From: a virus
Reading direction: 5' to 3' (one strand)
DNA length: 25,275 nt
IMG/VR virus record: IMGVR_UViG_3300006876_000005
Span: 1-25,275 of that record
The notes beneath the pieces are model-generated. The model did no database searches and had not been told where the DNA came from. It saw only the letters and a list, made by a program, of their open reading frames with translations. This document shows positions 1-6,039 of this stretch, one piece after another. Both the position numbers and the translations under genes were made by a program. Within the stretch, counting starts at the first letter, position 1; each line of letters starts with the position of its first letter.

Positions 1-57
1 GATCACGGCGCGGCCGGTTGAGGCGTGAGGTACACTAGAAAACGGTATGGAGCCATG

Positions 58-92
58 AGGCCCCGCGCTTGCAGTGTGCGGGGCCTGCTCTT
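58..92 (+). terminator. Hairpin terminator upstream of the methyltransferase
   Basis: A perfect 9-bp stem (AGGCCCCGC at 58-66, GCGGGGCCT at 78-86) with an 11-nt loop is followed by a short TTT at 91-93. It probably ends transcription entering from the left edge. The T-run is weak, so it may be a structural hairpin only. Bases 1-57 show no gene I can support. Confidence 0.5.
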
Positions 93-134
93 TGACCTGG
101 AATGTTACCGTGCGCATCGCGGTCGGGAAAGTTT

Positions 135-186
135 TCTGAGAAATCTTGGCCCAGGGGTTGCGGACCGGAGCTGGGCGGGTTAAGGT
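135..186 (+). promoter_or_regulatory. Promoter of the methyltransferase gene
   Basis: A -35 TTGCGG (158-163), a 17-bp spacer and a -10 TAAGGT (181-186) precede the ATG at 221. The element TCTGAGAAATCTTGGCCCA at 135-153 resembles the sequences just upstream of the promoters at 927 and 1408, so these three belong to one family. A 6-bp inverted repeat GCCCAG/CTGGGC (149-154 and 171-176) spans the -35, echoing the stronger palindromes of the other promoters. Confidence 0.55.
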
Positions 187-220
187 TGGGGGACAAAGAC
201 CAACGATCGAAGGATGCACC

Positions 221-907
221 ATGTCAAGAATTCCCAAACTCCTCGACCTGTTCGCCTGCGCCGGCGGGGCATCAATGGGATACCACATGGCCGGCTTCGA
301 AGTGACCGGAGTCGACATCGAACGACACGACGCATACCCGTTCGAGTTCCATCAGGGAGACGCGATCGTGTTCGTGAAAGAACACGGACACGAATTCGAC
401 GCGATCGCGGCTTCACCTCCCTGCCAGGCGTACAGCGTCACCAAGAGTCTGCACACCTCGACGCACGCACAGCTGGTAGAACCCACGCGTGACGCGCTGG
501 CCGGCTCCGGCAAGCCGTACGTGATCGAGAACGTCGTCGGAGCGCCCTTGCGTGACCCCATCCAACTCTGCGGATCCATGTTCGGCCTCCGCGTGCGCCG
601 ACACCGTTTGTTCGAAAGCAACGTGCCCCTCGAACAACCCCCTTGCGACCACGCGTGGCAGGACGCCGACCTGGTGTACAACCTCCGCGTGAGCAAGAGC
701 AGGGGACGAACCCGCAGGTCCGGCATCATTCCCGTACACGGTGGGCTGCAAATGCTGTTCGATGACAAGTCGAACACCATGCTGGAGACGCACGCGGTCG
801 GCGCTGCGATGGGCATCGATTGGATGACGAAAGCGGAAATGAACCAGGCGATCCCGCCGGCGTACACGCGCCACATCGGGGCGCAACTCATGCAGTATCT
901 TTCCTGA
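221..907 (+). CDS. C5-cytosine DNA methyltransferase (Dcm-type)
   Basis: Transfers methyl from S-adenosylmethionine to carbon 5 of cytosine in a DNA target. The 228-residue product shows the family motifs in order: motif I LDLFACAGGASMGY near the N-terminus, motif IV SPPCQAYS with the catalytic Cys, motif VI VIENV, motif VIII RRHRLFES, and a C-terminal motif with AIPPAY...IGAQLM. It is short because the target-recognition region is small, as in many phage enzymes. The ATG at 221 was chosen over upstream in-frame starts because it lies about 35 nt after the -10 box and follows GAAGGA. No restriction enzyme gene is beside it, so it is an orphan enzyme, probably protecting the element from host restriction or marking its DNA. 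The target sequence cannot be told from the protein. Confidence 0.93.
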   Translation: MSRIPKLLDLFACAGGASMGYHMAGFEVTGVDIERHDAYPFEFHQGDAIVFVKEHGHEFDAIAASPPCQAYSVTKSLHTSTHAQLVEPTRDALAGSGKPYVIENVVGAPLRDPIQLCGSMFGLRVRRHRLFESNVPLEQPPCDHAWQDADLVYNLRVSKSRGRTRRSGIIPVHGGLQMLFDDKSNTMLETHAVGAAMGIDWMTKAEMNQAIPPAYTRHIGAQLMQYLS

Positions 908-955
908 AAATACTTGCCCCACCCGCTTGCCGCGATGGCAGGCGGGTGTTAGGCT
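904..955 (+). promoter_or_regulatory. Promoter inside a palindrome (operator-like), copy 1
   Basis: The -35 TTGCCG (927-932), a 17-bp spacer and the extended -10 TGT-TAGGCT (950-955) drive the gene at 995. The -35 and spacer are wrapped in an imperfect palindrome whose outer arms are CACCCGC and GCGGGTG, with inner arms TGCC and GGCA. Upstream is the element CTGAAAATACTTGCCCCA, which overlaps the methyltransferase stop codon. The same layout recurs at 1384-1437 and 2051-2087. A protein binding the palindrome would cover the -35, so it reads as an operator. Confidence 0.7.
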
Positions 956-994
956 TACGGGGCAAGCAACGATCAACGACGCAAGGACGAGAAC

Positions 995-1366
995 ATGAAG
1001 CTCACGAAGGCGCAGACCCTCGCACTCCAGACCATTGCCGACAACCCCGGTAACGTCGTCGCGATCCTGCGGCTGTCGCAGCTGGGGCACATGCTCAAGA
1101 TCAACGGCAACGTCGAGACCACGCTCAGCCGATCCGGACTCATCGAAGAGGTTCCCACCGGGCGCACTGTCACCCACAGCGGGGGCACTTGCGCCGTCAA
1201 CACCTGGGAGCTGACCGCCGCTGGCCGCGCCGCGATCAAGCAGGCGACCGCACCGAAGACCACCCGAAAGGTGAACGTGCGGGCGAACCTCAAGCAGTCC
1301 CCCGAAATCAAGCGGACCGAGAAGTCCGGCATGGATTCCCTGCGGGACATGCTCAAGCTGTACTGA
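995..1366 (+). CDS. Small winged-helix protein, copy 1 of a tandem pair
   Basis: The 123-residue product starts KLTKAQTLALQTIADNPG and continues through a helix-rich segment to a wing-like stretch ending in NTWELTAAGRAAI, the usual shape of a small winged-helix DNA-binding domain (about residues 1-85). The C-terminal 40 residues are basic (KTTRKVNVRANLKQ). The first 18 residues nearly match those of the next gene, and the promoters of the two genes match as well, so the pair arose by tandem duplication. The ATG at 995 follows AAGGACGAGAAC. A role as an early regulator, perhaps acting on the local palindromic promoters, is inference. I do not recognise a named family. Confidence 0.8.
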   Translation: MKLTKAQTLALQTIADNPGNVVAILRLSQLGHMLKINGNVETTLSRSGLIEEVPTGRTVTHSGGTCAVNTWELTAAGRAAIKQATAPKTTRKVNVRANLKQSPEIKRTEKSGMDSLRDMLKLY

Positions 1367-1382
1367 CCTGGGAGAACAGGAA

Positions 1383-1437
1383 ATCTGAAAATAGTTGACC
1401 CACCCCCTTGCAGCTTCTGCGGAGGGGGTGTTAGGCT
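1383..1437 (+). promoter_or_regulatory. Promoter inside a palindrome (operator-like), copy 2
   Basis: The -35 TTGCAG (1408-1413), an 18-bp spacer and the extended -10 TGT-TAGGCT (1432-1437) precede the GTG start at 1487. The palindrome has arms CACCCCCT and AGGGGGTG with inner arms GCAG and CTGC. The upstream element ATCTGAAAATAGTTGACCCA matches that of copy 1 closely. Because the -10 lies at 1432-1437, an ATG at 1439 cannot be the start used from this promoter. Confidence 0.7.
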
Positions 1438-1486
1438 TATGGAACAACGACGCAACGACGCAACGACGAACGACAGGGGTAAGACC

Positions 1487-1747
1487 GTGAAGCTTTCATC
1501 TGCTCAGACCAAAGCCCTCCAGACCATCGCTGACAACCCGGGCAAGGTCGCGAACAACTGGGAGCGCACCGCAGACCTTCTCACGATCCGGCTGACCACG
1601 GGGCAGGCACTCGCGAACGCGGGCCTTATCGACGGCGTACAGAACGATCGATTCATGACCCACACGTATCCGACCGGGCACATGATCAGCGTTCAGCTCG
1701 TCACTTGGGAACTTACCGACGCGGGCCGAGAATACCTCGGGATGTAG
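1487..1747 (+). CDS. Small winged-helix protein, copy 2 of a tandem pair
   Basis: The 86-residue product begins with KLSSAQTKALQTIADNPG, almost the same as the previous gene, and also keeps the TWELTDAGRE end of the winged-helix fold. It lacks the basic C-terminal tail of its neighbour. The middle differs more, including the segment that would be the recognition helix (LTIRLTTGQALANAGLI), so the two proteins may bind different sites or heterodimerise. The GTG at 1487 is preferred because the promoter -10 ends at 1437 and a purine-rich site (ACAGGGGTAAG) precedes it. A strong terminator follows eight bases after the stop. Confidence 0.78.
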   Translation: MKLSSAQTKALQTIADNPGKVANNWERTADLLTIRLTTGQALANAGLIDGVQNDRFMTHTYPTGHMISVQLVTWELTDAGREYLGM

Positions 1748-1755
1748 CAGGACAG

Positions 1756-1777
1756 GCCCCGGGAAACCGGGGCTTTT
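1756..1777 (+). terminator. Strong intrinsic terminator
   Basis: A perfect 7-bp stem GCCCCGG (1756-1762) and CCGGGGC (1767-1773) with a GAAA tetraloop is followed by TTTT. It ends the transcript of the second winged-helix gene. Confidence 0.88.
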
Positions 1778-1806
1778 CGCTGGCACCATGATGAGAGGAT
1801 ACGAGG

Positions 1807-2034
1807 ATGGACGACAAACTTCCCGGTGAAGAGTACCGCGAGTACCACCGCAGGACCGGCGGCGACTACACCACGTGGCGCTGCCAGGTCGAAGTGGAGG
1901 CGGACAACATCATCCGGCAGCACCGCGAAGCATTGACCCCTGATGAACGCGAAGCCGAGAAGCAGCGCGGAACGAAAGCAGTTCGCGAGATCATGGACGA
2001 GTGGAACAACATTCGAGCGCAGCTCAGAGACTAA
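1807..2034 (+). CDS. Small charged protein of unknown function
   Basis: A 75-residue, highly charged, mostly helical protein with no motif I recognise. The central stretch is rich in Glu, Arg and Gln (HREALTPDEREAEKQR) and could form a coiled coil. The ATG at 1807 follows the ribosome-site box GATGAGAGGAT (1789-1799) that recurs before several genes in this window, and then ACGAGG. It lies after a terminator and before a new promoter. No clear promoter is visible in the 30 bases between that terminator and the start, so it may be read by partial read-through. Confidence 0.65.
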   Translation: MDDKLPGEEYREYHRRTGGDYTTWRCQVEVEADNIIRQHREALTPDEREAEKQRGTKAVREIMDEWNNIRAQLRD

Positions 2035-2050
2035 TCCAAGAAAGTTCGGC

Positions 2051-2087
2051 CACCCCCTTGCACCGTAGTGCGAGGGGGTGCTAGAGT
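2051..2087 (+). promoter_or_regulatory. Promoter inside a palindrome (operator-like), copy 3
   Basis: The -35 TTGCAC (2058-2063), an 18-bp spacer and the -10 TAGAGT (2082-2087) precede the ATG at 2124. Arms CACCCCC (2051-2057) and GGGGGTG (2074-2080), with inner TGCAC/GTGC, form the same palindrome as the promoters at 927 and 1408. The leader ACGACGTAAGGACAGCACC matches the common ACGAY(N)AAGGA leader of this region. Confidence 0.68.
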
Positions 2088-2123
2088 TGTCCTTACAAAG
2101 ACCGACGACGTAAGGACAGCACC

Positions 2124-2537
2124 ATGGACGCCAATCGCGAAATCAAGCCCGGCCGATGCCTCGCCCGCGTTGCCGAGACCGGCAAGAACTTCAAGCAGTG
2201 CACCCGCGAGCACGGCCACACCGGAGACCACGAGACCGGCAAGCGCGCAGCCGAGATGTGCACGGCGCAGCCCACGGTGAAGACAGCCGCCATGCGCAAC
2301 ATCACCCCCGCAAAGGCGAAGAACATGCTGATGGGACTCAACAATGAGGCGCTGTCCATGGCGTATGACGAAGCCGTTAGGCAGCTTCCCGGCAAGGAGG
2401 TCAGCATGGTTCTCGACTGGATCGGGACCGAACTCGAACGCCGCATGGGCACGGAACTCTACGAGGAATGGCTCATGGACTTCACCGGTGAGGATGACAG
2501 TCCGGTTCCCGCTATAGGATACCTGAACCGCAAGTAG
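2124..2537 (+). CDS. Hypothetical protein with a Cys/His N-terminal motif
   Basis: A 137-residue protein. Residues about 10-40 contain CLARV...KQCTREHGHTGDHE, a Cys-x(n)-Cys-x(3)-H-x-H-x(3)-H arrangement of the kind seen in many small actinophage proteins and suggestive of metal binding. The second half is a helical domain (MLMGLNNEALSMAYDEAV, then MVLDWIGTELERRMGTEL) with acidic surface. It has its own promoter and ends in a terminator that begins in its stop codon, so it is a single-gene unit. Function unknown. A regulatory or host-takeover role is only inferred from its place among small early genes. Confidence 0.78.
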   Translation: MDANREIKPGRCLARVAETGKNFKQCTREHGHTGDHETGKRAAEMCTAQPTVKTAAMRNITPAKAKNMLMGLNNEALSMAYDEAVRQLPGKEVSMVLDWIGTELERRMGTELYEEWLMDFTGEDDSPVPAIGYLNRK

Positions 2538-2570
2538 CGAAAAGGCCACCCGAGAGGGTGGCCTTTTCGC
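2537..2570 (+). terminator. Bidirectional intrinsic terminator
   Basis: A perfect 15-bp stem, GCGAAAAGGCCACCC (2537-2551) and its complement (2556-2570) with a GAGA loop, has A4 on one flank and T4 on the other, so it can stop transcription from both sides. It begins with the last base of the upstream stop codon. Confidence 0.92.
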
Positions 2571-2713
2571 AGGGGAAACGTGTAAGCGCTTGCCAAACGA
2601 GGGTTGGGGTGGGCGCGACGGTTATTTGGGGGCTCTGCGCCCGAGGAGGGCCCAAAAAAGAAAAACCCTTTCAAATCGGACATCAACCCCGGCCACCGCG
2701 CCCTCGTCGGCTG

Positions 2714-2722
2714 TGGTAACCT
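2714..2722 (+). promoter_or_regulatory. Extended -10 promoter for the gene at 2751
   Basis: TGG-TAACCT (2714-2722) fits an extended -10 element (TGnTAnnnT), with no good -35 at 17 bp. It is followed by the leader ACAACGATTGAGAGGACACACG and the ATG at 2751. The 140 bases before it (2571-2710) carry no gene and include a G+C-rich imperfect hairpin near 2630-2665 next to an A-run. Confidence 0.45.
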
Positions 2723-2750
2723 GGACAAACAACGATTGAGAGGACACACG

Positions 2751-2966
2751 ATGGCTCGTCAAGACGACACGTTCAACAAGGTCATGAAGGGTGTCAACGG
2801 CACCAAGGGACTCACCAAGGCGCAGCGCGCCGAGCTTGACAGGCGTCGCGCTAAAGGCGAGGCACAGGCGGCCAACGATCGCCAGCGCAGGGACACACAA
2901 AAGAAAGCGAAGGACCGGCGACGCGGTGATGACGGCGTGATCGATACTGGAATGTTCGGATCGTAA
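2751..2966 (+). CDS. Small basic protein of unknown function
   Basis: A 71-residue, strongly basic protein, with clusters such as KAQRAELDRRRAKGEAQ and RQRRDTQKKAKDRRRGDD and a short C-terminal tail DTGMFGS. It could bind nucleic acid through charge, but no fold is recognisable. The ATG at 2751 is chosen because it sits about 29 nt after an extended -10 element and 8 nt after GAGAGGA. A longer in-frame reading from 2604 would begin upstream of the promoter. A terminator follows 17 bases after the stop. Confidence 0.72.
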   Translation: MARQDDTFNKVMKGVNGTKGLTKAQRAELDRRRAKGEAQAANDRQRRDTQKKAKDRRRGDDGVIDTGMFGS

Positions 2967-2983
2967 CCACATAGCTACACACA

Positions 2984-3011
2984 GGGGCATCCCACCACGG
3001 GGTGCCCCTTT
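2984..3011 (+). terminator. Intrinsic terminator ending the left plus-strand block
   Basis: A 10-bp stem with one wobble (GGGGCATCCC at 2984-2993, GGGGTGCCCC at 2999-3008) is followed by TTTG. It closes the rightward block facing the leftward genes. Confidence 0.8.
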
Positions 3012-3281
3012 GCTATGCCCTGAGAACGTCTCTACGCCCCCGTACCCCAGAACCCTAACCCGTGTAGGCGTACGACCTGTGAGTCCGTCAGCGTGGAGTA
3101 CAGCCCCGGGAATCGCTATAGACGCCTATCCCCACCGCTCGCGCTGGCAGGATTGCCCCTGGGAATTCCCGGGAATTTCCCGCCCCCAGAGAAACCCCTG
3201 GTCACGGAACCGGGATAGCTTTTGAGAAGTGTGGTTCCCGCAAGTAACCACTGTCAAGATTCAAACTTGAGCCTCCCCGAC
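3012..3281. repeat. Gene-free convergent region with palindromic repeats
   Basis: No gene is supported here. The stretch lies between convergent genes. It holds the palindrome GGGAATTCCC (3161-3170) directly followed by CCGGGAATTTCCCGCCC (3169-3185). An exact 17-nt copy of the latter lies at 3305-3321, inside the end of the next gene. Also visible are GTGGTT...AACCAC (about 3230-3251) and TCAAG...CTTGA (about 3258-3274). These may be terminators for the leftward gene or protein-binding sites; I cannot decide. Confidence 0.45.
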
Positions 3282-3788
3282 TCAACTCTCAATACCGGGA
3301 CGTTCCGGGAATTTCCCGCCCATCGACGCATGTCGGGACGAAAGCTCACGCCCGACCTCAGCCAGCGCGGTGCGCAACTCCACCGTGGCCGCTGCCCACT
3401 GCTCATCCGTCAATTCGGCCGCCTGTAGGGCCCTCTGGAGGACTGCGGCGATCATCCGCGCCTCAGCCTGCACCGACTCGATGTAACGCTCTGAGAGGCC
3501 CGCTGAGACGGCCGCACGGGCCACCTGTGCCCCATGGGCCCGCTCCTCGCGTCCGAGCCGGACCCACTCCCTCAGCTCGCGTCCCGCACGGCTTCGCGCA
3601 ATCTCGAACTTCTCGGGTTCCCAGTCGTGTTCTTGCGCCTCCAGTTCGGCTTCGCGTTGGATCTCTTTCCCGATCCGCTCTTCAAGCCACAAGATCCGGT
3701 ACCCCGATCGCCGGACCTCCGACAGGATCGCGTCCCATGGCGCAACGTCGACCTCGCCGTCATGCGGAATCTGCTTTTTCGTGTCCAT
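3282..3788 (-). CDS. Helical protein of unknown function (DNA-packaging-like resemblance)
   Basis: A 168-residue, mostly helical, charged protein. It opens with a segment of the type PWDAILSEVRRSGYRILWLE, continues with a long charged helix, then a helix-turn-helix-like stretch (VARAAVSAGLSERYIESVQA) and an Ala-rich helical end (MIAAVLQRALQAAELTDEQW). This overall pattern reminds me of a common actinophage/Streptomyces family that sometimes lies beside terminase genes, but this is memory of style, not a match I can prove, and no terminase is here. The ATG at 3788 has AGGAG eight bases upstream. It lies at the left end of the leftward block, immediately beyond the repeat array, so it could be an array-binding protein. 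Confidence 0.7.
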   Translation of the reverse strand: MDTKKQIPHDGEVDVAPWDAILSEVRRSGYRILWLEERIGKEIQREAELEAQEHDWEPEKFEIARSRAGRELREWVRLGREERAHGAQVARAAVSAGLSERYIESVQAEARMIAAVLQRALQAAELTDEQWAAATVELRTALAEVGRELSSRHASMGGKFPERPGIES

Positions 3789-3811
3789 CAGTGTTTCTCC
3801 TGGTCAGCTAG

Positions 3812-4320
3812 GGGGTGGACTTAGCCGCAAGCCTCTGACCTGCGGGGGGGACTTAGGGGTGGACTTAGCACTTCCGATTTCACCCCCATCTACCTGCGAA
3901 AACTCGCCTGGGGTGGACTTGGGGGACTTAAAACGCGGTGTCGCTCCCTATACAAACACAAACAGTAATATATTACTGTTTTTCTCGTATGTAAGTATCT
4001 CCTCTTTAAGTCTACCCAAGTCTACCTGTTTTTAGAGTTTTTACTGGTAAGAGAGTCGGCAAGCCTTTTCCATCGGGGTGGACTTGCCGTGGTCAGGACC
4101 CCTTTACAAGTCCACCCCAAGTGTTTTTCCAACCCCCTAAGTCCACCCAAGGCTACCCTAATAATACGTACAGCTATCAATCTCTCACCCTAAGATACGT
4201 GCATACATCGATACATATCAGCGCCGAAGCCAAAAGGGGTGGACTTAGACGGCTTGGCGAGGCGCTAAGTCCACCCCAGAGACCACCTAAGTCCACCCCC
4301 ATTTGCGTTAAGTCCCCCTA
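3812..4320. repeat. Array of GGGGTGGACTTAG repeats: candidate replication origin
   Basis: This gene-free tract holds about 14 full or near copies of a 13-bp motif. Forward GGGGTGGACTTAG: 3812-3824, 3856-3868, 4236-4248, with near copies at 3845-3856, 3910-3922, 3921-3930 and 4075-4087. Reverse CTAAGTCCACCCC: 4265-4277, 4287-4299, with near copies at 4008-4017, 4018-4026, 4108-4118, 4137-4148 and 4308-4320. Copies 4236-4248 and 4265-4277 form a perfect inverted repeat. The middle (about 3945-4040 and 4125-4235) is far more AT-rich than the rest of the window. Repeats plus an AT-rich zone beside Prim-Pol and ATPase genes is the classic layout of an iteron origin. An operator cluster is the main alternative. 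Confidence 0.75.
3960..3981. repeat. 22-bp perfect AT-rich palindrome
   Basis: AACAGTAATATATTACTGTT (3961-3980) is a perfect palindrome, extended by one A:T pair on each side. It lies in the AT-rich centre of the repeat array and is the most likely melting or initiator-binding site within it. Confidence 0.75.
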
Positions 4321-5940
4321 ACGCAGAGTGTGCACAGTCCAGAATTGGACACCTTTCCGCTTCCCTTCTTTGACCACCTGCACATCACCGAACCACCTCC
4401 GGTTGCGGTTCCCGAGGAACCTTCCGGCAGTCATGGAGAAAGACCCCGTGGCGAACCCTGTCCACTTGGCCGCCAGCGCGGAGGGCATGACCTCTTCCAG
4501 TCCCGGAACCATGTTGAGCGCGTTACCCAGATCTTTCGTGTTCCATTCGGCTTGACCGAAGTGCGCCTTCACCGCGTGGAGGAACGAGCACCACTCGTCA
4601 TCCTCATCCGACATGACCGGTCTGACGGCCTTCGCGTCGAACTCCTCGCCGAGTCCGGCGTGCTGCAAGATCCCTGACAGCATCTGCCGCCACAGCGCAT
4701 ACGAGTCCGATCCTGTGGCCGGTGGCATCTGCGCCCCCGCGTATAGCCATGAACGGATCACGGTCATGAGCGCCGACAGGTACTCGCCCCGGTGGTCTCC
4801 CATCCACTTGACGGGGTTGGCGATGTCGAACCCGGTCCGGTTCTCGGGGTCGGGACCGGCATCGAGCCGAACTTTGAGCACACGCCGCGCCATGTCGCCC
4901 CCGATGGACGCATTGTTCCCAGTCAGAATCCACAGCCGGTCGTTCGCGATCGTGGCCTCAGTGTTCCCACCGAGCAACCGGTCGGACCATGTTTCGGCCG
5001 TGAGCAGCGCTTCGAGGGACGGCGAGGAGATCATGCCTTTGACGTTGTCGAACACGATGATCCCTTCGGCGCCCAGCAGGGCCGTGGTGATGGTCTTGCG
5101 CATCTCGGCTTCTTTGTCCGGCAGCGCACCGCGCAGGGTGCCCCCGTGGAGCTTGCGGAGCATCCCGGCGAGGTAGCCCTTGCCGGACCCCGGTTGGTGC
5201 GCCTCAATGATGCCCAATTTGTACGGCCCTGGGGCCAAATAGCGCAGTAGCGGCGTAAACGCCATACCGATCCAATTGGCTTTATCCGCTTCGGTTTCGA
5301 ACGGGAACTGCGCCACGGGGTACTTGATGAGGGTCGCGGCCTCGAACATGGCTTGCCGCGAAGGCTCTTCGGGGACCGAGATCTTGAGGCCGTCGCCGGG
5401 CTGGTACAGCATCTGTGTGACTTCGTCGTAGCCTTCGCGGTCGATGAGATCGCCATCGCCACGGAACAGCGGAATCGAGGTGATACCTGCCAGCTCCCGT
5501 GCGTTCGCGAGCCGGTGCACCGCGCCGCACGCGTTCTCAGCAGCGATCAGCGGAAAGTTGGTGTCGCGCACGCCTTTGTCTGTGTGGCGGATGGAGCGGA
5601 ACGTGTAGTCGATCTCCGCGCGCAGCCTTCGGGCGTCAAGCGGCTGGATAGCGCCTGGGATGACCCGAACCAGCTCCCCGCGACGCTTGTACATGTGGTC
5701 CAATTCGCCGACGCCGATCCTCCTGGACAACCACAGGTGCAGCGAGCTGGGCTCGGTGGCGTCGCAGACGGGACGGTCGATGTCCTCGGCCGACGAGTCA
5801 TTCACACCGTCTGGGACCACCGGTTGTTCATCGTTTGCGCCGCTGTCACCGTTGAAGTCCATGTTTTCGAGCATGGCTTTCGCCCAGTCATCCGATGATC
5901 CTGTGGCGTTCGCGTTGTTTGCGGCGTCTGTGTCGGTCAT
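4318..5940 (-). CDS. P-loop ATPase, likely replicative helicase-type partner of Prim-Pol
   Basis: A 540-residue protein likely to act in replication initiation. The first ~60 residues are acidic and probably disordered. A central ATPase domain has a Walker A-like HQPGSGKGYLAGML (about residue 260), a Walker B-like GIIVFDNV (about 310), a sensor-like LWILTGNNASIGGD and an arginine-finger-like MARRVLKVRLD. This order fits the AAA+/SF3-like helicases paired with Prim-Pol in actinomycete plasmids and phages. The ATG at 5940 is preferred because AGGTGA lies nine bases upstream; a GTG at 5952 is possible. The stop codon overlaps the last repeat of the origin-like array, so the gene reads straight into it. 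The precise helicase family is not certain. Confidence 0.8.
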   Translation of the reverse strand: MTDTDAANNANATGSSDDWAKAMLENMDFNGDSGANDEQPVVPDGVNDSSAEDIDRPVCDATEPSSLHLWLSRRIGVGELDHMYKRRGELVRVIPGAIQPLDARRLRAEIDYTFRSIRHTDKGVRDTNFPLIAAENACGAVHRLANARELAGITSIPLFRGDGDLIDREGYDEVTQMLYQPGDGLKISVPEEPSRQAMFEAATLIKYPVAQFPFETEADKANWIGMAFTPLLRYLAPGPYKLGIIEAHQPGSGKGYLAGMLRKLHGGTLRGALPDKEAEMRKTITTALLGAEGIIVFDNVKGMISSPSLEALLTAETWSDRLLGGNTEATIANDRLWILTGNNASIGGDMARRVLKVRLDAGPDPENRTGFDIANPVKWMGDHRGEYLSALMTVIRSWLYAGAQMPPATGSDSYALWRQMLSGILQHAGLGEEFDAKAVRPVMSDEDDEWCSFLHAVKAHFGQAEWNTKDLGNALNMVPGLEEVMPSALAAKWTGFATGSFSMTAGRFLGNRNRRWFGDVQVVKEGKRKGVQFWTVHTLR

Positions 5941-5999
5941 GGTAGTGTTCACCTGCCTTATCTGATCTATGCTGTTGCGCAGCGGCTTGAAGGGCGCAA

Positions 6000-6031
6000 G
6001 TGCCCCGGCTCCTCACCCGAAGCCGGGGCAC
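6000..6031 (-). terminator. Hairpin between the micro-gene operon and the ATPase gene
   Basis: An 11-bp perfect stem (GTGCCCCGGCT at 6000-6010 and AGCCGGGGCAC at 6021-6031) with a 10-nt loop lies nine bases past the stop at 6040. There is no real T-run on the minus strand, so it may attenuate rather than stop. The 47 bases between it and the ATPase start contain a possible -10 (TAGATC) with no good -35. Confidence 0.55.
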
Positions 6032-6039
6032 TGTTGCGT

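Noticed and set aside
413-1447. Long minus-strand open frame (344 codons)
   Set aside because: It lies opposite the methyltransferase and winged-helix genes, crosses two promoters and has no ribosome site; a G+C-rich shadow.
1439-1486. ATG at 1439 as start of the second winged-helix gene
   Set aside because: It lies two bases after the -10 box, so it would be outside the message from that promoter; GTG at 1487 aligns with the paralog start.
3812-4320. CRISPR array
   Set aside because: Repeats are 13 bp, occur in both orientations and are irregularly spaced; no cas genes are near. The Cas4-like nuclease at 17374 belongs to the phage recombination set.
3781-4321. Short open frames within the repeat array
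   Set aside because: They have no ribosome site, and their composition follows the repeats and AT-rich DNA.
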